Assembly: GCA_934045905.1 (NCBI GenBank)
Contig: OW203764.1
Coordinates: forward strand, 21,757,109 to 21,821,108
Reading direction: 5' to 3'
Length of the DNA stretch: 64,000 nt
From: Leuctra nigra
Taxonomy: Eukaryota > Arthropoda > Insecta > Plecoptera > Leuctridae
The number at the start of each line of letters is the position of its first letter. Within the stretch, counting starts at the first letter, position 1. A model generated the notes under the pieces. It saw nothing but the letters and a program-made list of their open reading frames with translations. It ran no database searches and had not been told where the DNA came from. A program made the position numbers and the translations under genes. Positions 12,467-25,620 of the stretch are shown piece after piece.

Positions 12467-15400
12467 TTATTCGAATGTCATGAGATTGTCAGGCAAAGGT
12501 TTCTCTTGGATGCCACATGATGCCTGATGCAAGTATCGACACCACTGCTGGGCACAGACTTTCTCTCCAGCCCGGAACTTGTATACATTGCCTGCAGAAC
12601 AAAATTCATAGCATTGCTAAAACGAAAAGGGGACGGACCAAATATAAGCTTATTGATTACAAGAATGGTGCATAAATTGACTTGTGGCACAATTATATGT
12701 ATGTACAATTCACCAAAATGTCCAGTCCAAAATTTAATTAGCATAGTATGAGACTGAGTTTGTAGCTATGACGAAGTTATGTGGCAGGTACTTCCTATTA
12801 ATCCTATTATTCCTATTCCTACTATGTATTGATATTAAATGACATTTCTTACCTCGAATTGAATCAGCTAATTGAAACAAGTCTGGCTGGTATGGATTGT
12901 CCCCCAGAAAAACCGACCAGCCGGTTACCGACACCATTTTGCACGGCTCTCTTTTAAAATCTGACCGCTCCGATCTGCAAACAAAAAATATTTAGTCTCA
13001 AGAAAGTCTAGATAACACCCGCAGTCATAATATCGTAAAAGTAATCACCCTTTGAAGGATTTTGCAGAGTAGTAAACGAGAGAGGTGGCCCACAACTGCA
13101 CCCAATAGCGTTGCCAGGATGAGACTGCCGGCTTTCTCCCTTCCTTCAGCAATGTCTTTCTCCTCAGGCACCCCTGCACAATGCACTGAGTGCCCATATT
13201 GCCAAACTCTTCATAGTCACTCAAAATTGCAGCTCCTTGACCTGCAAATAGAGGAAAAAATTATTTAACACATGGCTTGCAATTTAGTATCACATGTAGC
13301 AGCATTGATGAAGTGATAATGGTAGACAAGCAAGGAACGCTTGCATAAAATGTTCATGAGTACTAACAACCGGACTATAGGCACCGTGCGTTGGTGTAAT
13401 TTTCACTGTGACATACAGAAATCTAAACGTTGGCAGAAAGTCAAAGGTGCTGCAGTTACGTTATGTTTCGTTGTTGCAAACATCACGCATTTATACATTC
13501 ATAAATTGACAAAAGAGTGTTAAATGATATTTCAATATAAAAATTGTAATAAAATGTACAAAATTTCACCGAATGATAAAAATAGGTACTAATTTGCGCC
13601 CTTCGTGTACCAATTTCAAGCTATTTTGAGTTTTATTTTGACTTTTCCTGACAACTTTGCCGATTTCTTACACCAGTGGCACTAGGGGTATGAATGTATG
13701 AATGCACGGTGCCTATAGAGACTCTGCTATAAACTAGGGGAGAGATTAGGTCTACTTGCTGGCCTGCTCAGGAGAGTTATTCCAAATTTTCCTTGTCGTG
13801 TCGTTACACTAGATACGGAATCACTGCACAATGGAGTGCTAAGCATTTAACATTGAAACAAGTGGTATATTTGTTGTGACGCCGTGTCGTCTCACAGTCA
13901 CAAGTAATTTAGAATAACACTCCAGACCTGTAGCAAGCAGCTTGGATAACGTGTTGGTTTTTGTTGAGCTACAGTACAGGCTAGAGCAGGTTCAGTTCAG
14001 TTTCGCGCTTTCCAACTAGTAACAGTACTACTGGGTTGTGCGAACGTTTAATTTTGAAACCGAACCGAACCCAAACCGAATCTTTAAAAACTGTGAATAT
14101 ATTAAGGGTGTGCGAATATTCGAAAATTTCGAATACTTCGAAAATATTTGGTTCGAATATTCGATTCGGTATTCGAAAAAAAAGTATTCAAAATTTCGAA
14201 AATTCGAAAATTTTCGAATAGTTCATGTCTTTTAATTCAAAATAATCCCGCCATTTCTCATATGGGAGTGTTTTTCAATGCTGCCAACTGCTGCAAAGTC
14301 TAAAACTTCAACCGAAAATTGTCATGGCCGCCATTTTGATTTCGAGGGATATTATTTGTTTATTGTTCCTCCAGGTAGACCTTCCTCATACTCCATTTGT
14401 TCCTGTTAATTTCATTTTTTGTGATGATTAATGACAACAATATAATCCTGGCATATTACATCATAATCAGTACATTAATTTATATGGCCATCTTTCATTC
14501 TGGTCATATGAAAAAAGTTTGGTGTCAATTTTTTATTTTATTTTTATTGATAGGTATTATGCATTTTAATGTAGGTTCCTACTATTCGATATTCGATTCG
14601 ATATTCGAAATATTTTTGTAAATTATTCGATATTCGTATTCGAAGTCAAAAATCACTATTCGCACACCCCTAGAATATATATTCAAATAATGCTACATAT
14701 TTGTAAAAAGAGATTACATACATTTAACAAAAAGCAATGAAATATTGGGATTTCTGTTTATTAATCATGGAAAAAAAACTATTATTTTTGGAAACAATAC
14801 TTTCTCAGTCTCTTCACTTTATGAAATGAGATGTGACCAATCAAGATAAGTGATTTACAGAAACTACTAACTAGTAGTTATTAACTAGTTATTGACTAAC
14901 AAGTAATAACTAACTAGTTATTGAATAAATTGCGCTAATAAACAGATCAATAAACAATTTATTTTAAGGTACCTACGAAGAAGTTACGAAAGTGGAACCT
15001 TTAGACCCGGTTTGCACAATCCTAAGTACTACGTACACATCTAGTAACCATGATGACTAAACACCTTTGAAGAATTGATCTAGAATCCATCTAGAATAAT
15101 GAGAGAATTTGAAAGAAGAGACACACAATGGAAAAGCATATAGGATAGTAGACTAGGAGCAAAGTGGTGGGCAGGTGAAGAAGGATGTCTAAGAAAGAGG
15201 GGAAGAATGTACAATAGTGACTGATACTGATGAGTGACGAGAGAAAGATTGTGGAATGACTAAGATAACTGGATGTTAGAGTAGGTATCATCAGCCAGTG
15301 GAGAGTGTGGAAAAAACAGAGGAGGGTGATCTTTAAGACTGGTCAGCTGACATCTCACTAGAGTAGGCCAATGACCCACCATTATGTTGCCCCGCCCCTA

Positions 15401-18400
15401 GAAACAGCTCCTAGTGATCAATATTACGTAATCTTCAGCTTCTGTATCAAGAATTTGCTGCTTAAATAAGCCCCTTTTCAGTTACCTTCGAGCAGATTCT
15501 GTCCTTCACTATCGACGTTGTTTACTTCTCGCGGACAACTTGCGATTACTTCGACGGAAAGCTGCTCCTCGAGTACCGAGTCATCCAGAAGGTGACGAGG
15601 TTTAACGCTGAGATACGAAGATGAACCACTGCTGAAGAATGGCAGCACTTGTGGTGACTTACTGAAGATGCTGAAATGAAAATAAAATATAGAATTAGGT
15701 ACATCAAACTAATTTACGAGCAACCATTACCTTCCTCACTTTATTATCTGTCCCCTTTCCGATTTTTAATTATGTGGGAATGTTATGTACAAATGGGTGC
15801 AACTAGGGTGCAACCAAGTATTGGGGCATAATAAAAACCTGGCTATTACCTATAACATATTTATACATTGGAAGAAGAAAGACGTTGATTTTCTGGATTA
15901 TGACACTTTTTGGTAGCCTACTCATCAAGAATCAAGTATCAAGTATGGCGGAGCACATCCTTTCAAAATTCGAATTGACGACAAATTATTAAACAAATGC
16001 AAACAAGTAGGTAGGTACTAGTTTCTTGGCTCTCCTGAAAAATCATTGAAACGTACTTCTGCTCTTCTCCTCAAAGTTAAATATTAATTATTTTAACTTC
16101 AAATTTTATATAAAAATTTGCTTTATTTATTTAATCTTCAATTTATATTTTATACTGTCAATTTCATGACAACACTTCACAAACTGGGTTCAAATTACCA
16201 CTAAATACAGAATTAGGTAGGTACCAAAGATGTGAACATATTTACAAAAATTGTATTGCCTACCTACAAAGTAAAATAAAATAAATTTTTTTAAAAGTGC
16301 GACAGGCATTATTAGCTGGTGCATACGGCAGATTGAACAAACCCTGCACCTACCTTTCATGTCAATATTAAGCTACATTCAATCAATAATAAAATAATAT
16401 AAAATAATTTTTTATTGAATTTTTATGTTTGAGTCATAACTTAAGGCCATTGCATATCACGTGACTTTATTTCTCTACATCCGATCAAAAGAAATAGTTA
16501 CCTATGAGTACATACCTTACATCGTTTATGTTGAATAATCCAAGGTGATTTATGAAGAAAATTCACTGCATACTGGAGCTTATCAATATTTGCAGTCAAT
16601 AATATTTTTTTTGCAGTGGTTTAATAAATAAAAACAACACAAATCTAGTGTATCCGTACGCGTGTGAAGACTGTCAAAACCAAGTGCTGTTCGTTTAAAC
16701 ATTACATTCATAATAGTGGATATAATTAATATCTCAACATTTCGTTGGAAAGAGGAAGAAAGAGCGCATGTTATATATTCTGACATTGCGTCAGGTTTGT
16801 GATGCATATATGCCTTTTTATTTCTTTTTGCTGTTCTTGGCTGCTCGTAGAATTTCCTTCAACTTCAGGTCTTGATTTGAGAATACTTAGATGCAAGGAA
16901 GTAAAATCATCTAATATGTTATTTTCGCAGTTCTTTTCTGCGTAGATTAGTTCCAACAGATGTGTCCTAACTTATCTGATGAGTGAGAAGTATTTGCTGA
17001 ACTGAACCCTTCCAAATGAAAATGTGTAGCTTTTTGGTTAAAAAGTCACGTGATATACAGGGACCTTAAGGCAGAGATATTGTTCGGATCATGTGAAAGC
17101 AACTACAACATTCACAGCCATGCGCTCCGAGTGCAACAATACTACCAACTCACCCGCTGGGCACCCAGCTAACCAGCTGCGGTTGGTGAGCCTGCTTGTG
17201 AAAGTTGCGAGGCAGGCTTGTACTGCGGAATCTGAGAATCATAGCCACTTGTTGAGCTATGTTGTCAAATCTTTACTGATAAATTTAATGTTTATTGTTT
17301 ATTGAAATAGTGAAAACTGGATTGTGAAATGGCTGAATGGTGGGTAAATACAAACATTATAATTTGTATAGGTAATAATCTCCTTATAAGTGTGTGGCTT
17401 TTATGGCTTAGGAGGTACTAGGTCAAATATTTGTAATTCTAAATATGGCCAAGATGATTTCTTCCGTAAAGCTCTGGGCCCTTACCTAATATCGCACATT
17501 TTGATAGCACCAACGTTTGGCGATATTAGGTAAGGGTCCTGGTGTTTGTTCTTCACGCTATCAAGGGCCCGACATGATGTTCCAATCCCCACTAATTCAC
17601 TTATTCGACGGTAACAGACGTAATGCATTAGTGGGCATATCTTTACTTTTGATTGAAATATATCGTTCAAATTGCACATGGTGATAGAGCAACTACCGTA
17701 TTAACTCGTGTATAAGACGCAATTATATGTCAATATTTTGATTCTGAAAACAGCCCTGCGTCTTATACACGCATACCAAGCTTTTTTCCCAGTAAATCCA
17801 AGGTGGATGTTTGTAAACAGAGCTGTGGTAGACTGCCACATGTTGTCTATCTCTGCCTTTCCCTCTCACTCTGTCTGGACTACTCATACTGTGTCTAGAC
17901 ACAACACTATTAACATATTACATTTTTGCAACAAAATGTTTTCCCTTGCATTTAGATCAGGAGACAAAATATATGTTTACGTCTGAAAAACATTGCTGAC
18001 AGACATAAAATAGACAAAACACTGTTGAATGGCGATCTTAATGGAAGGGGAGGAGAGGAGTTAGGTTTGTTTTGGAATGCAGAGGAAAGGCAGGTGCATG
18101 CCTCTTAGAGCAAGCAACAGCTGCTGGGAAAAGACTCCCCTCCCCCCTTTCTCAGAAGCAGGAAATTACTGTTTGTTTACAACAAGTTGGCAGTGATTTT
18201 CATTCAAATAGCTCAGTTAGCTGGAAAACCAACATTTAGATGGATATCATGTATACAAACACACACTGTTTTTCATCATTTACTGCGTCTAATACACGCA
18301 TGCTAAGTGTTTTCTTAAAATAGACTTCTCAAAACAAGGGTGCGTCTTATACACGAGTGCGTCTTATACACGAGTTAATACGGTAACTCTTGCTCTATTC

Positions 18401-21400
18401 AACAGAGACACTCAAGATTGTCTCAATCACAAACAATGTATTTGTGAATGAGATAATGTTCAGGGGTACCGTTGTGTAGAGAAAATGTTACTCGATCACC
18501 AAGTGTAATTTCAAATTTGAAAGATTTATGCCTTGCATTACATACTTGTAAAGACTTAGACTTAGGACTTAGATTTCAGAGGGCCAATTCAAAATCGACT
18601 CAGGCCACCCTGTGATCAAATGATGTGATCATCTACCTATATACTGAGTGATGGCCAACTTGTGAGAATGATCTTCGTTATGCTCTCTCTGGGATACCTA
18701 GAGGTAAGTTCAGCGAGATATCAATACTAGTACCTCTTCCTTGTAGCTACATTGTATCAGTACTTCTGTTCACAAGATATAACTTGCATTTGTGTGATGA
18801 TAATACTAGTCATCAATCACATGCATGCCTAGAGGTGCCTCTAACTTAAAGCACGAACTTTGGGAACTGCCGACTACATCTCGGGGTGTAATGCAGTCAT
18901 ACACAGGCTATTTAATAAATTACCACAAGCTATCTAGAAAGTCCAGACAAGAAAAGAATTCAAGAACACTTTAAAAACAAACGTCTCTAACTCAAGAACT
19001 CATTTTATAGTACGTATTCAAGAATTTCTCGATTTTTTTCTCGAATGTTTTCAGCTAGGTACCTACATGTTTTATTTCTTTGCTTTGCTGAAATTGTCTC
19101 TTATTGTTATTATTTCCAGAGTTGAACATAACACAATTTGAATTATTTTCTACAAATAAACTAATACTAACACTAAGTGGGAGCCTCCATGACTACTAGC
19201 GTCCTTGATCGCATTGTTGCCCTGGTGTTGGTAGAGGTATGCAAATATACATTCCCAACATTGCACCGTATGTACCAACTACCTACTACATAAAACACTT
19301 GGAGCTCATCAAGAGAAATCATCACATCATAAATAGTCGGCTTCAAATTGAAACTCGTAAAATTTAAGCTTTAGGTAAGAATTACCGTATTAACTCGTGT
19401 ATAAGACGCAATTATATGTCAATATTTTGATTCTGAAAATAGCCCTGCGTCTTATACACGCATACCAAGCTTTTTTCCCAGTAAATCCAAGGTGGATGTT
19501 TGTAAACAGAGCTGTTGTAGACTGCCACATGTTGTCTATCTCTGCCTTTCCCTCTCACTCTGTCTGGACTACTCATACTGTGTCTAGACACAACACTATT
19601 AACATATTAAATGTGTGCAACAAAATGTTTTCCCTTGCATTTAGATCAGGAGACAAAATATATGTTTACGTCTGAAAAACATTGCTCTGACAGATATAAA
19701 ATAGACTAAACACTGTTGAATGGCGATCTTAATTGGAAGGGGAGGAGAGGAGTTGGGTTTGTTTTGGAATGCAGAGGAAAGGCAGGTGCATGCCTCTTAG
19801 AGCAAGCAACAGCTGCTGGGAAGAGACTCCCCTCCCCCCTTTCTCAGACGCAGGAAATTACTGTTTGTTTACAACAAGTTGGCAGTGATTTTCATTCAAA
19901 TAGCTCAGTTAGCTGGACAACCAACATTTAGTATACATTTAGTAACCAACATCATGTATACAAACACACAATGTTTACATCATTTTAGTGCGTCTTATAC
20001 ACGCATGCTAAGTGTTTTCTTAAAATAGACTTCTCAAAACAAGGGTGCGTCTTATACACGAGTGCGTCTTATACACGAGTTAATACGGTAGTTACAATTA
20101 GTTTACTGACAAGATCCAGGTAATCTGGCCTTGGGATGGAATTGAAAAGGCAGTCTACTTACTTGGTTCCTAAGCTGCGGCACTTTCTGTGCGTGGGAAC
20201 AAACTTGCTGACTCCTGCCTGCAAGCGAAGTGAGCCTGAAGATAGCCCTTTGGCGGGCGAGAGGTTTAACGATGCCATTGTGGCCGCTGCTTCGCTGACC
20301 GATTCTTTTGAGCTGGATGAACTGGGAGCAGGGGATGGTGGCTCCAGTTTCAGTGATAGTCTGCAACATACAATAAGCATCAATAGGTACCACTACCAAC
20401 TAGCCTAATTTAATATACCAACATTGTGTTTTATCGTTATCACCATCCTAACAGATGCTGCTGAACTATTTCATGAAATTAGGTCACAATGATGTAATAT
20501 GTTAGGATGTTAGTAGTAGTAGTGTTGTGATATTGTTTACAATCATGTAGCATTTAGAAGTAAGTCAGTAACACAGACTATAGATAAGATTCGGGTTTTT
20601 CTTGGACCTGGATACCCGTTTAAATTATCTACCTACCTACCCAGTAATAACAAATTAGAACCTAGGACGATTACTGGGGGGGATTGGCATCCCGTGTGAC
20701 CTTGAAAACCATGTGTGTGATAACGGAAATGCCGCGCTTTTATAACAGTTGAAAATACCTCGCATCATTTAATAAAATGTCTCACATTATATCTCTCACA
20801 ATTCGTTAATCTTTAAGGAAGACAATGATGTATCTCAGACATCAACACGTTGCTTATGTGAGACGTTGTGAATAAAGTGCTGAAGTGATATTTTACCGTC
20901 GGCGCAAGTTTAAACATTTTGATCTAGTTCCTCGAGATATTAAACCAGTCAAAACAAGTATACTACACAACATAATGGAGTTTAAAATACAATCTTACAA
21001 TGCTCTGCATTGTAATGAAGACAATGATGCTACACACATATCTCTCCAATATTTATTGACGATGCAGCACGAAAAGGCAACATTTCCCTCGTCTGTATCA
21101 TACATGACCAAATGCGTACTGCATCAGCTAGCGTGGGTGACGTCATTAGGTTGCCAATCCCCCCCCCCCCCCCCCCCCCAGCTATCATCCTAGTTAGAAC
21201 GTATTCAAATTAGAATGTATTAGAACCGAACTCTAATACAGAATCAAGTGTTGTATGACCTCACCATTTCTATTTCACTCAATACCTACGACACAAACAT
21301 GTGTCATGTGTTTCACCCTATTATACAGCATGGACAGTTTACCCACCAAATTTTGAGATTTTTATTAGAACTGGAGTAGCATCAAATATTCAGTCTCGAA

Positions 21401-24400
21401 GCCTCCTACCCAAATTGGCAACTTATTATGATGGATGCTAAGACAACATTATTTAAAATTTACCCTAAGTTAAGGGCAGGTTTTAAATAACAATGCACAT
21501 CTGACATCAGCATACTACACATAATGCAACTTGTTTCCGGCTCCACTCACTTATATTGGTCATCTTCCACAAACTTCTGCAACTCCTCGATGTATCTGAC
21601 TGAACTCAGATAACGCTGAATGTGAGGCAGATGAACGCAGTGAGTGTAGTCGGACTGTTGATAGTCCGATATGATGCGAAGGATGTTGTTCATCTTGAGC
21701 TGACGTTGCTCGGATTCGAGACCGCCCGAGTGAGGATGTGCCATGTCGATGTACGTAAGGTCCGTCAAGAATAAACCTGTTGATAAAAAACTTTCATAAG
21801 AAAGAGAACATAAGTACATGTACTAACTTACATAAATGAGTAGGTAATAATAATCCTCCATCTTTTCTGAGAAATTGAAATAGGTAACTGTAATTTAGCA
21901 ACTTGTAGTAGGTACATATTATTAGAGGCATTAGAAATTTATTTCTACAGAAGTACGCTATTGCTCTACTAGATTTGTTTCATCGCCTTCATCGCTTTCA
22001 CAGATTGATGATGCCACTCGATCATAGAGTAAATCTCTTCTCTTGTATATTTATTTCAAAATAGCCAATTTGTAGCCATATCACGTACATAGTCAGATTT
22101 GAATCTGACACTTTTATTGTATGCATGGACCTACCAAACAACTACCTAACTGTTTATTTCTGAAAATAAGTTCCAGACAATCAGTAATTAATTTCTTATT
22201 TTTGGTAAAATACCTAGTACATACAACCCTGTACCTGGTAGTACCTGGGACCTGATTGGTCCGTGATGGACAGAGAATGTCTTTTCACATCCTCTCATTG
22301 ACTGATATAATATTTGTCTTATATTATATTTGCCAGCACTATACTTTGAATGCAGATATAAATTTGTGTGAAAGATGGAACAGAAATAATCTGATCTGTT
22401 CACCTGCCGAGCTTGAGGGTTGAATAGTGTACGATGTGCAGCTCCTAAACTCAGCCCACATCTTAGGATAGAAATTCAATTTTCATCCCAAACTTGTAGA
22501 ACCTAGTGGGATTACATTCTGTTCTGCCCTCAAGTCACTCAAATTTTTAGTGCTGAATGCCCTGAAAAACATAAAGATCTAGTACTGGAAGAATGATAGG
22601 AAATAAACTCATACCTAAATACGGTATACATGGAAGCCGTAGGCTTTCCATGTGGCCACGGAGAGATTTCCAGTTGTTTTGGTCTGAGAATACTTCTGCA
22701 AGTTTATCAAAAGTTTGCTTCTCCTTCCTTGATATGTAGCTCCATGTTTTACTTAATCTGTAATTGAAAATTAATAGATGTTTAGCGTTTAGACGTTTAC
22801 GTTTAGGGTGAAGGTTAGCGATTGAGGTGATACACTGACATACACTGACAACATAAAAACACCATTATAAAAACTTTGTAACCGAGCACGAGAGCTCTAA
22901 ACAATTTCAAATAAATAATAATAATACACTCACCTATACACTGATGCACTTTGAAGAGCAGAAATTATTGCAAACAGCGAGTGTAAATTGTTTAAATCAT
23001 AGAGTTTTTTTGCTATTCTGATGAAATGCCCCAAAATCTCAGCTCGATGTTTGGCCGTGTTACCGTTGAGTACTTCTTGCACTGTCCAAAAACTTACCTG
23101 AAAGTAAATTCCATTAAATTAAATTTAAACCATCCCCAATGTTGTTGAACAATTATTTCACTTACAAATTTATTTTCTCAATTTCGTCCACATTTCTGCA
23201 ATGGTGGGTGGTACTTGTAGGGTTAGAGAAACTTATACAAAAGTACATAACCATGGTGATCTCACCTGCCATCACGATCTCAGCGTGGGTCAGGATCCTC
23301 AATGTTAATAATATTAAAACAATTGTATTTCATATTTTACGCTAAATTTCAGACCAATATTAACAGACAATTTCTTACATGGTTGAATCGTCGAGTAAAG
23401 GCTACAACATTTGGAGCAATAGTCGCTTTATTCTTTTTGTTCCATCCACAACTGGACAGCTCGTCGGGAGCAATTCCTCGGAATGCTGGCAGATCAAGGA
23501 GAGTGATTTGACTAGCAAAATCCTCGGGTAAAACACGAAGGGCATTGAAAACAATGCAGTCTAAGTTTTTTATTGATGCCTTCACTGGAAGACTTTGTGA
23601 CTTCACATTTGGTAGCACTGAAGTTGTAAGAGAGCTGAAATATAGTAGGCAATTAGTTTTGTATGGTATTTATATTTACAATTACATTTACAGCTAGTGA
23701 ACATAGGTACACTCCCCCAAATAATAAACGGTACTCGAAAAAAAATGAATTGACTGATTAAGGTTTGATGGCATCATCCCATGAAGTCAGTGCTAATGCA
23801 TTATCTAACTCTTTTAGGTGCGCTCTGATTTCATTGATAATAACAAGGATTGATTGTCAAGGAACCGGCCCAGCAGTCAATACGTTTTGTACCGAGTACC
23901 GTTTATTATTTGGGGGAGTGTACATTGGTTTTATTAAAATTTGAAAACTAGCATACGCACTACTAGGTACTCTAGTAAGTACCTACCTACTAGTGTTATT
24001 CTACAACAGAGTTACTCACCCATAATTGTCATAGTAGGGTGATGGTGCAGTAACAACTGAACTTCCCTTTCTGTGATGATCTGATGTAGCAGGAGTATTT
24101 GGGCTCTTTGGTTTTTTATAAGACTTTGGGCGTTTGCCATTGGGAGCACCTACGTCACACAGAAGTGAAGCAGCTTTCCCATTGTTCGAGGCAACCAATT
24201 CGTTATCACTTACTGGTGATTTATCAGATTCAGAATTCTGCCGAAGAAAAAGCAAAATAATTTTTAGCATAGAGGCAAGTTGAAAATTCCAGCACTTTAG
24301 TTTGACCAAAATAATTTGACACAATGAAGGGTGTCCTTGAAGTTCAATGATCTTGAACATACTTTAGTTAACCGCAGCGCAGCTTGGAGGCTGTCACACG

Positions 24401-24440
24401 AAACATCTCTCGGCATCTCGGAGTATCGAGCGTTGGCCAT
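12467..24440 (-). CDS. RalGPS: RalGPS, Ral guanine-nucleotide exchange factor (RasGEF + PH)
   Basis: Eleven coding exons (high to low): 24363-24477 (ATG at 24440), 24020-24237, 23379-23634, 22934-23097, 22615-22757, 21551-21776, 20163-20360, 15486-15670, 13049-13241, 12853-12974, 12467-12591; all phases agree, giving about 635 aa. After a Ser/Pro-rich N-terminus comes a CDC25/RasGEF domain ([60 protein letters not shown]). A Ser/Pro-rich linker with HRKCRSLG and PRHLLDDSV follows, then a C-terminal PH domain ([32 protein letters not shown]) ending PDNLMTFE as in vertebrate RALGPS1/2. Known role: GDP/GTP exchange on RalA/RalB, with the PH domain binding membranes and the Pro-rich segment binding SH3 proteins. 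The N-terminus before the GEF is longer than in vertebrates. The first coding exon has an acceptor at its 5' border, so an upstream 5' exon exists. Confidence 0.95.
13375..13718. mobile_element. MITE in RalGPS intron
   Basis: The left tip CTATAGGCACCGTGCG (13375-13390) is the reverse complement of GCACGGTGCCTATAG (13704-13718) apart from the last base. It lies between the exons at 13049-13241 and 15486-15670. No coding content is seen. Confidence 0.65.
14032..15024. mobile_element. hAT-type MITE (outer element, copy 1)
   Basis: An exact 8-bp duplication AGTACTAC flanks it (14024-14031 and 15025-15032). The tips are TGGGTTGTGCGAAC on the left and, reversed, TAGGATTGTGCAAAC on the right. It is interrupted by a second element at 14103-14672. 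A related element lies at 42820-43613. An 8-bp TSD is the hAT hallmark. Confidence 0.85.
14103..14672. mobile_element. hAT-type MITE nested in the 14.0-15.0 kb element
   Basis: An exact 8-bp TSD GAATATAT occurs at 14095-14102 and 14673-14680. The tips are TAAGGGTGTGCG and, reversed, TAGGGGTGTGCG. The outer parts are degenerate runs of a TATTCGAA-like motif, which may be subterminal transposase-binding repeats. It contains no coding sequence of note. Confidence 0.87.
17479..17536. repeat. Perfect 17-bp hairpin
   Basis: CCCTTACCTAATATCGC (17479-17495) is inverted exactly at 17520-17536 with a 24-bp loop. It lies in the big RalGPS intron, within DNA related to the 38.9-kb foldback region. Confidence 0.8.
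17696..18383 (+). mobile_element. TA-flanked MITE (CCGTATTAACTCG family), copy 1
   Basis: TIRs start CCGTATTAACTCGTGTATAA and are mirrored at the right end. TA duplications are at 17694-17695 and 18384-18385. The GCGTCTTATACACG motif recurs inside the left end and twice at the right end. It is close to identical to copies at 19385-20088 and 41561-42249. A shared 92-codon open frame inside is not a gene: it has no family resemblance and only mirrors the nucleotide identity of the copies. TA TSDs point to the Tc1/mariner superfamily. Confidence 0.9.
19385..20088 (+). mobile_element. TA-flanked MITE (CCGTATTAACTCG family), copy 2
   Basis: Same orientation and same RalGPS intron as copy 1, with TA at 19383-19384 and 20089-20090. 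It differs from copy 1 by few substitutions, small indels and a short local repeat of TTTAGTA/AACCAACAT near 19920-19950. It ends only about 75 bp downstream (in + coordinates) of the RalGPS exon border at 20163, so it is immediately 3' of that exon's donor in the transcript. Confidence 0.9.
21159..21179. repeat. Poly-C tract (21 bp)
   Basis: An uninterrupted run of C in AT-rich intronic DNA. It could be the eroded end of a G/C-run hAT element such as those near 58.8-59.5 kb. Run length is prone to sequencing error. Confidence 0.9.
23707..23923. mobile_element. 217-bp MITE with perfect 31-bp TIRs
   Basis: GTACACTCCCCCAAATAATA (from 23707) continues for 31 bp and is mirrored exactly at 23893-23923. 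The interior has no coding content. It lies in the RalGPS intron between exons 23379-23634 and 24020-24237. The perfect TIRs suggest a young insertion. A diverged half-copy is near 36118-36180. Confidence 0.88.
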
Positions 24441-24699
24441 TGATGCGGTTGATGCATCAGTCACCAAGGGTCTGAACCTAATACACAAAACATGTAATGT
24501 GATCACCTAATACTAGTAGGCTGGCACAGCTGTTCAGTAAAAATAAAACTCATACAAGCACTGTAAAGTTGTAAACTGCTGTAAATTTCTGATAGAAGGT
24601 AGAGACTTAGAGTGTATCTACTACCTACATTTTCTCAAGCAATGTATTGCTCATGAAAATAAAATAAGATGTCTTTATTCAATTCTTTATCACCTACTA

Positions 24700-25620
24700 C
24701 CAAAACGCTCGGTGTAACGCGTTGATGAGAAAACACTACACAGATTGCGCAGCATCTCCAACCAAATTTCGTAACGCACAGATAAAACATAATACACACC
24801 CATATTGGATTGAAATACGATCCACTCAATCAACATAAAAGTACCTGGGCATCTAGGTATACTCTAGGTGCATAGTAAGTCAGATGTAAATTGCAGTGGA
24901 CAACTTGTAAAATAAGAAAAAATGGTAGATATAATGTCCATGCAAAATTCAAACTTTTAATCGGAACATTTTGATTTTTGGAGATTATTTTTAAATTTTA
25001 ACTAATAGGTAGTAGGATTTTGCTGAAAGTTTGTAAAAGGTGATAAAATGTTGATCTTAATAACATTTCAAAATTTCAAATTGAACAGATCAACCAATCA
25101 GAAGATATTTGCTTTAAAATTATTTTCATTTTTGAACCAATCAGAGGGCAGCGCTCAAAAATATGTAGGTACTACATGCTTAGGTAAGTGAAAATGATTT
25201 AAGTATAGTAGGTACCTAGGAAGTATTTTCCTCTCACAGCATATTATCGCACTATTTTGTAGGTACATTCCCTCAGAAAGGTGGAGTAGGGATGGTTTAC
25301 CGCAGGATGTGCAGGTAGATGTCTGCGAATACAATGGAAGGGATGCTGAAAACGAGGGATTTTGACCGATTTTGCCAAGCATGACCTAATTGCCTAATAT
25401 GCTGGAAGAGAAAAATTAAAATAAATACCTACTAATAGCCTACCTAATAGCCTCTCTCTTCCCTAGGTATTTGTGCAAAATTTCTGCTCGATCAGAAAAA
25501 CAGTGTGAGTTGTGACCTGTGGCGTTGGGAAAAAAACAAATAAACAAAAACAACAAAAAAAGAAATTGTCCAAAAGTGCCAAATGGAAACGCTCGCATGC
25601 GCTTCGCTCGTTCAATCACC
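24700..25620 (+). repeat. Dispersed ~0.9-kb repeat, copy B
   Basis: It begins AAAACGCTCGGTGTAACGCG (24704) and ends near GCTCGCATGCGCTTCGCTCG (25591-25610). Inside, AAATTTCAAATTGAACAGAT and TTGAACCAATCAGAGG match the internal blocks of copies A and C in the same order. Non-coding. Confidence 0.65.

Noticed and set aside
14036..14621. Open frames in the 14.0-14.6 kb region
   Set aside because: They come from low-complexity TATTCGAA-type repeats inside nested MITEs.
17708..19675. The same 92-codon open frame in each CCGTATTAACTCG MITE (also at 41572-41850)
   Set aside because: It is conserved only because the whole DNA element is nearly identical. It overlaps the terminal repeat and resembles no transposase.
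20103..20408. Plus- and minus-strand open frames of 90-98 codons around 20.1-20.4 kb
   Set aside because: They are other-frame shadows of the RalGPS exon 20163-20360.
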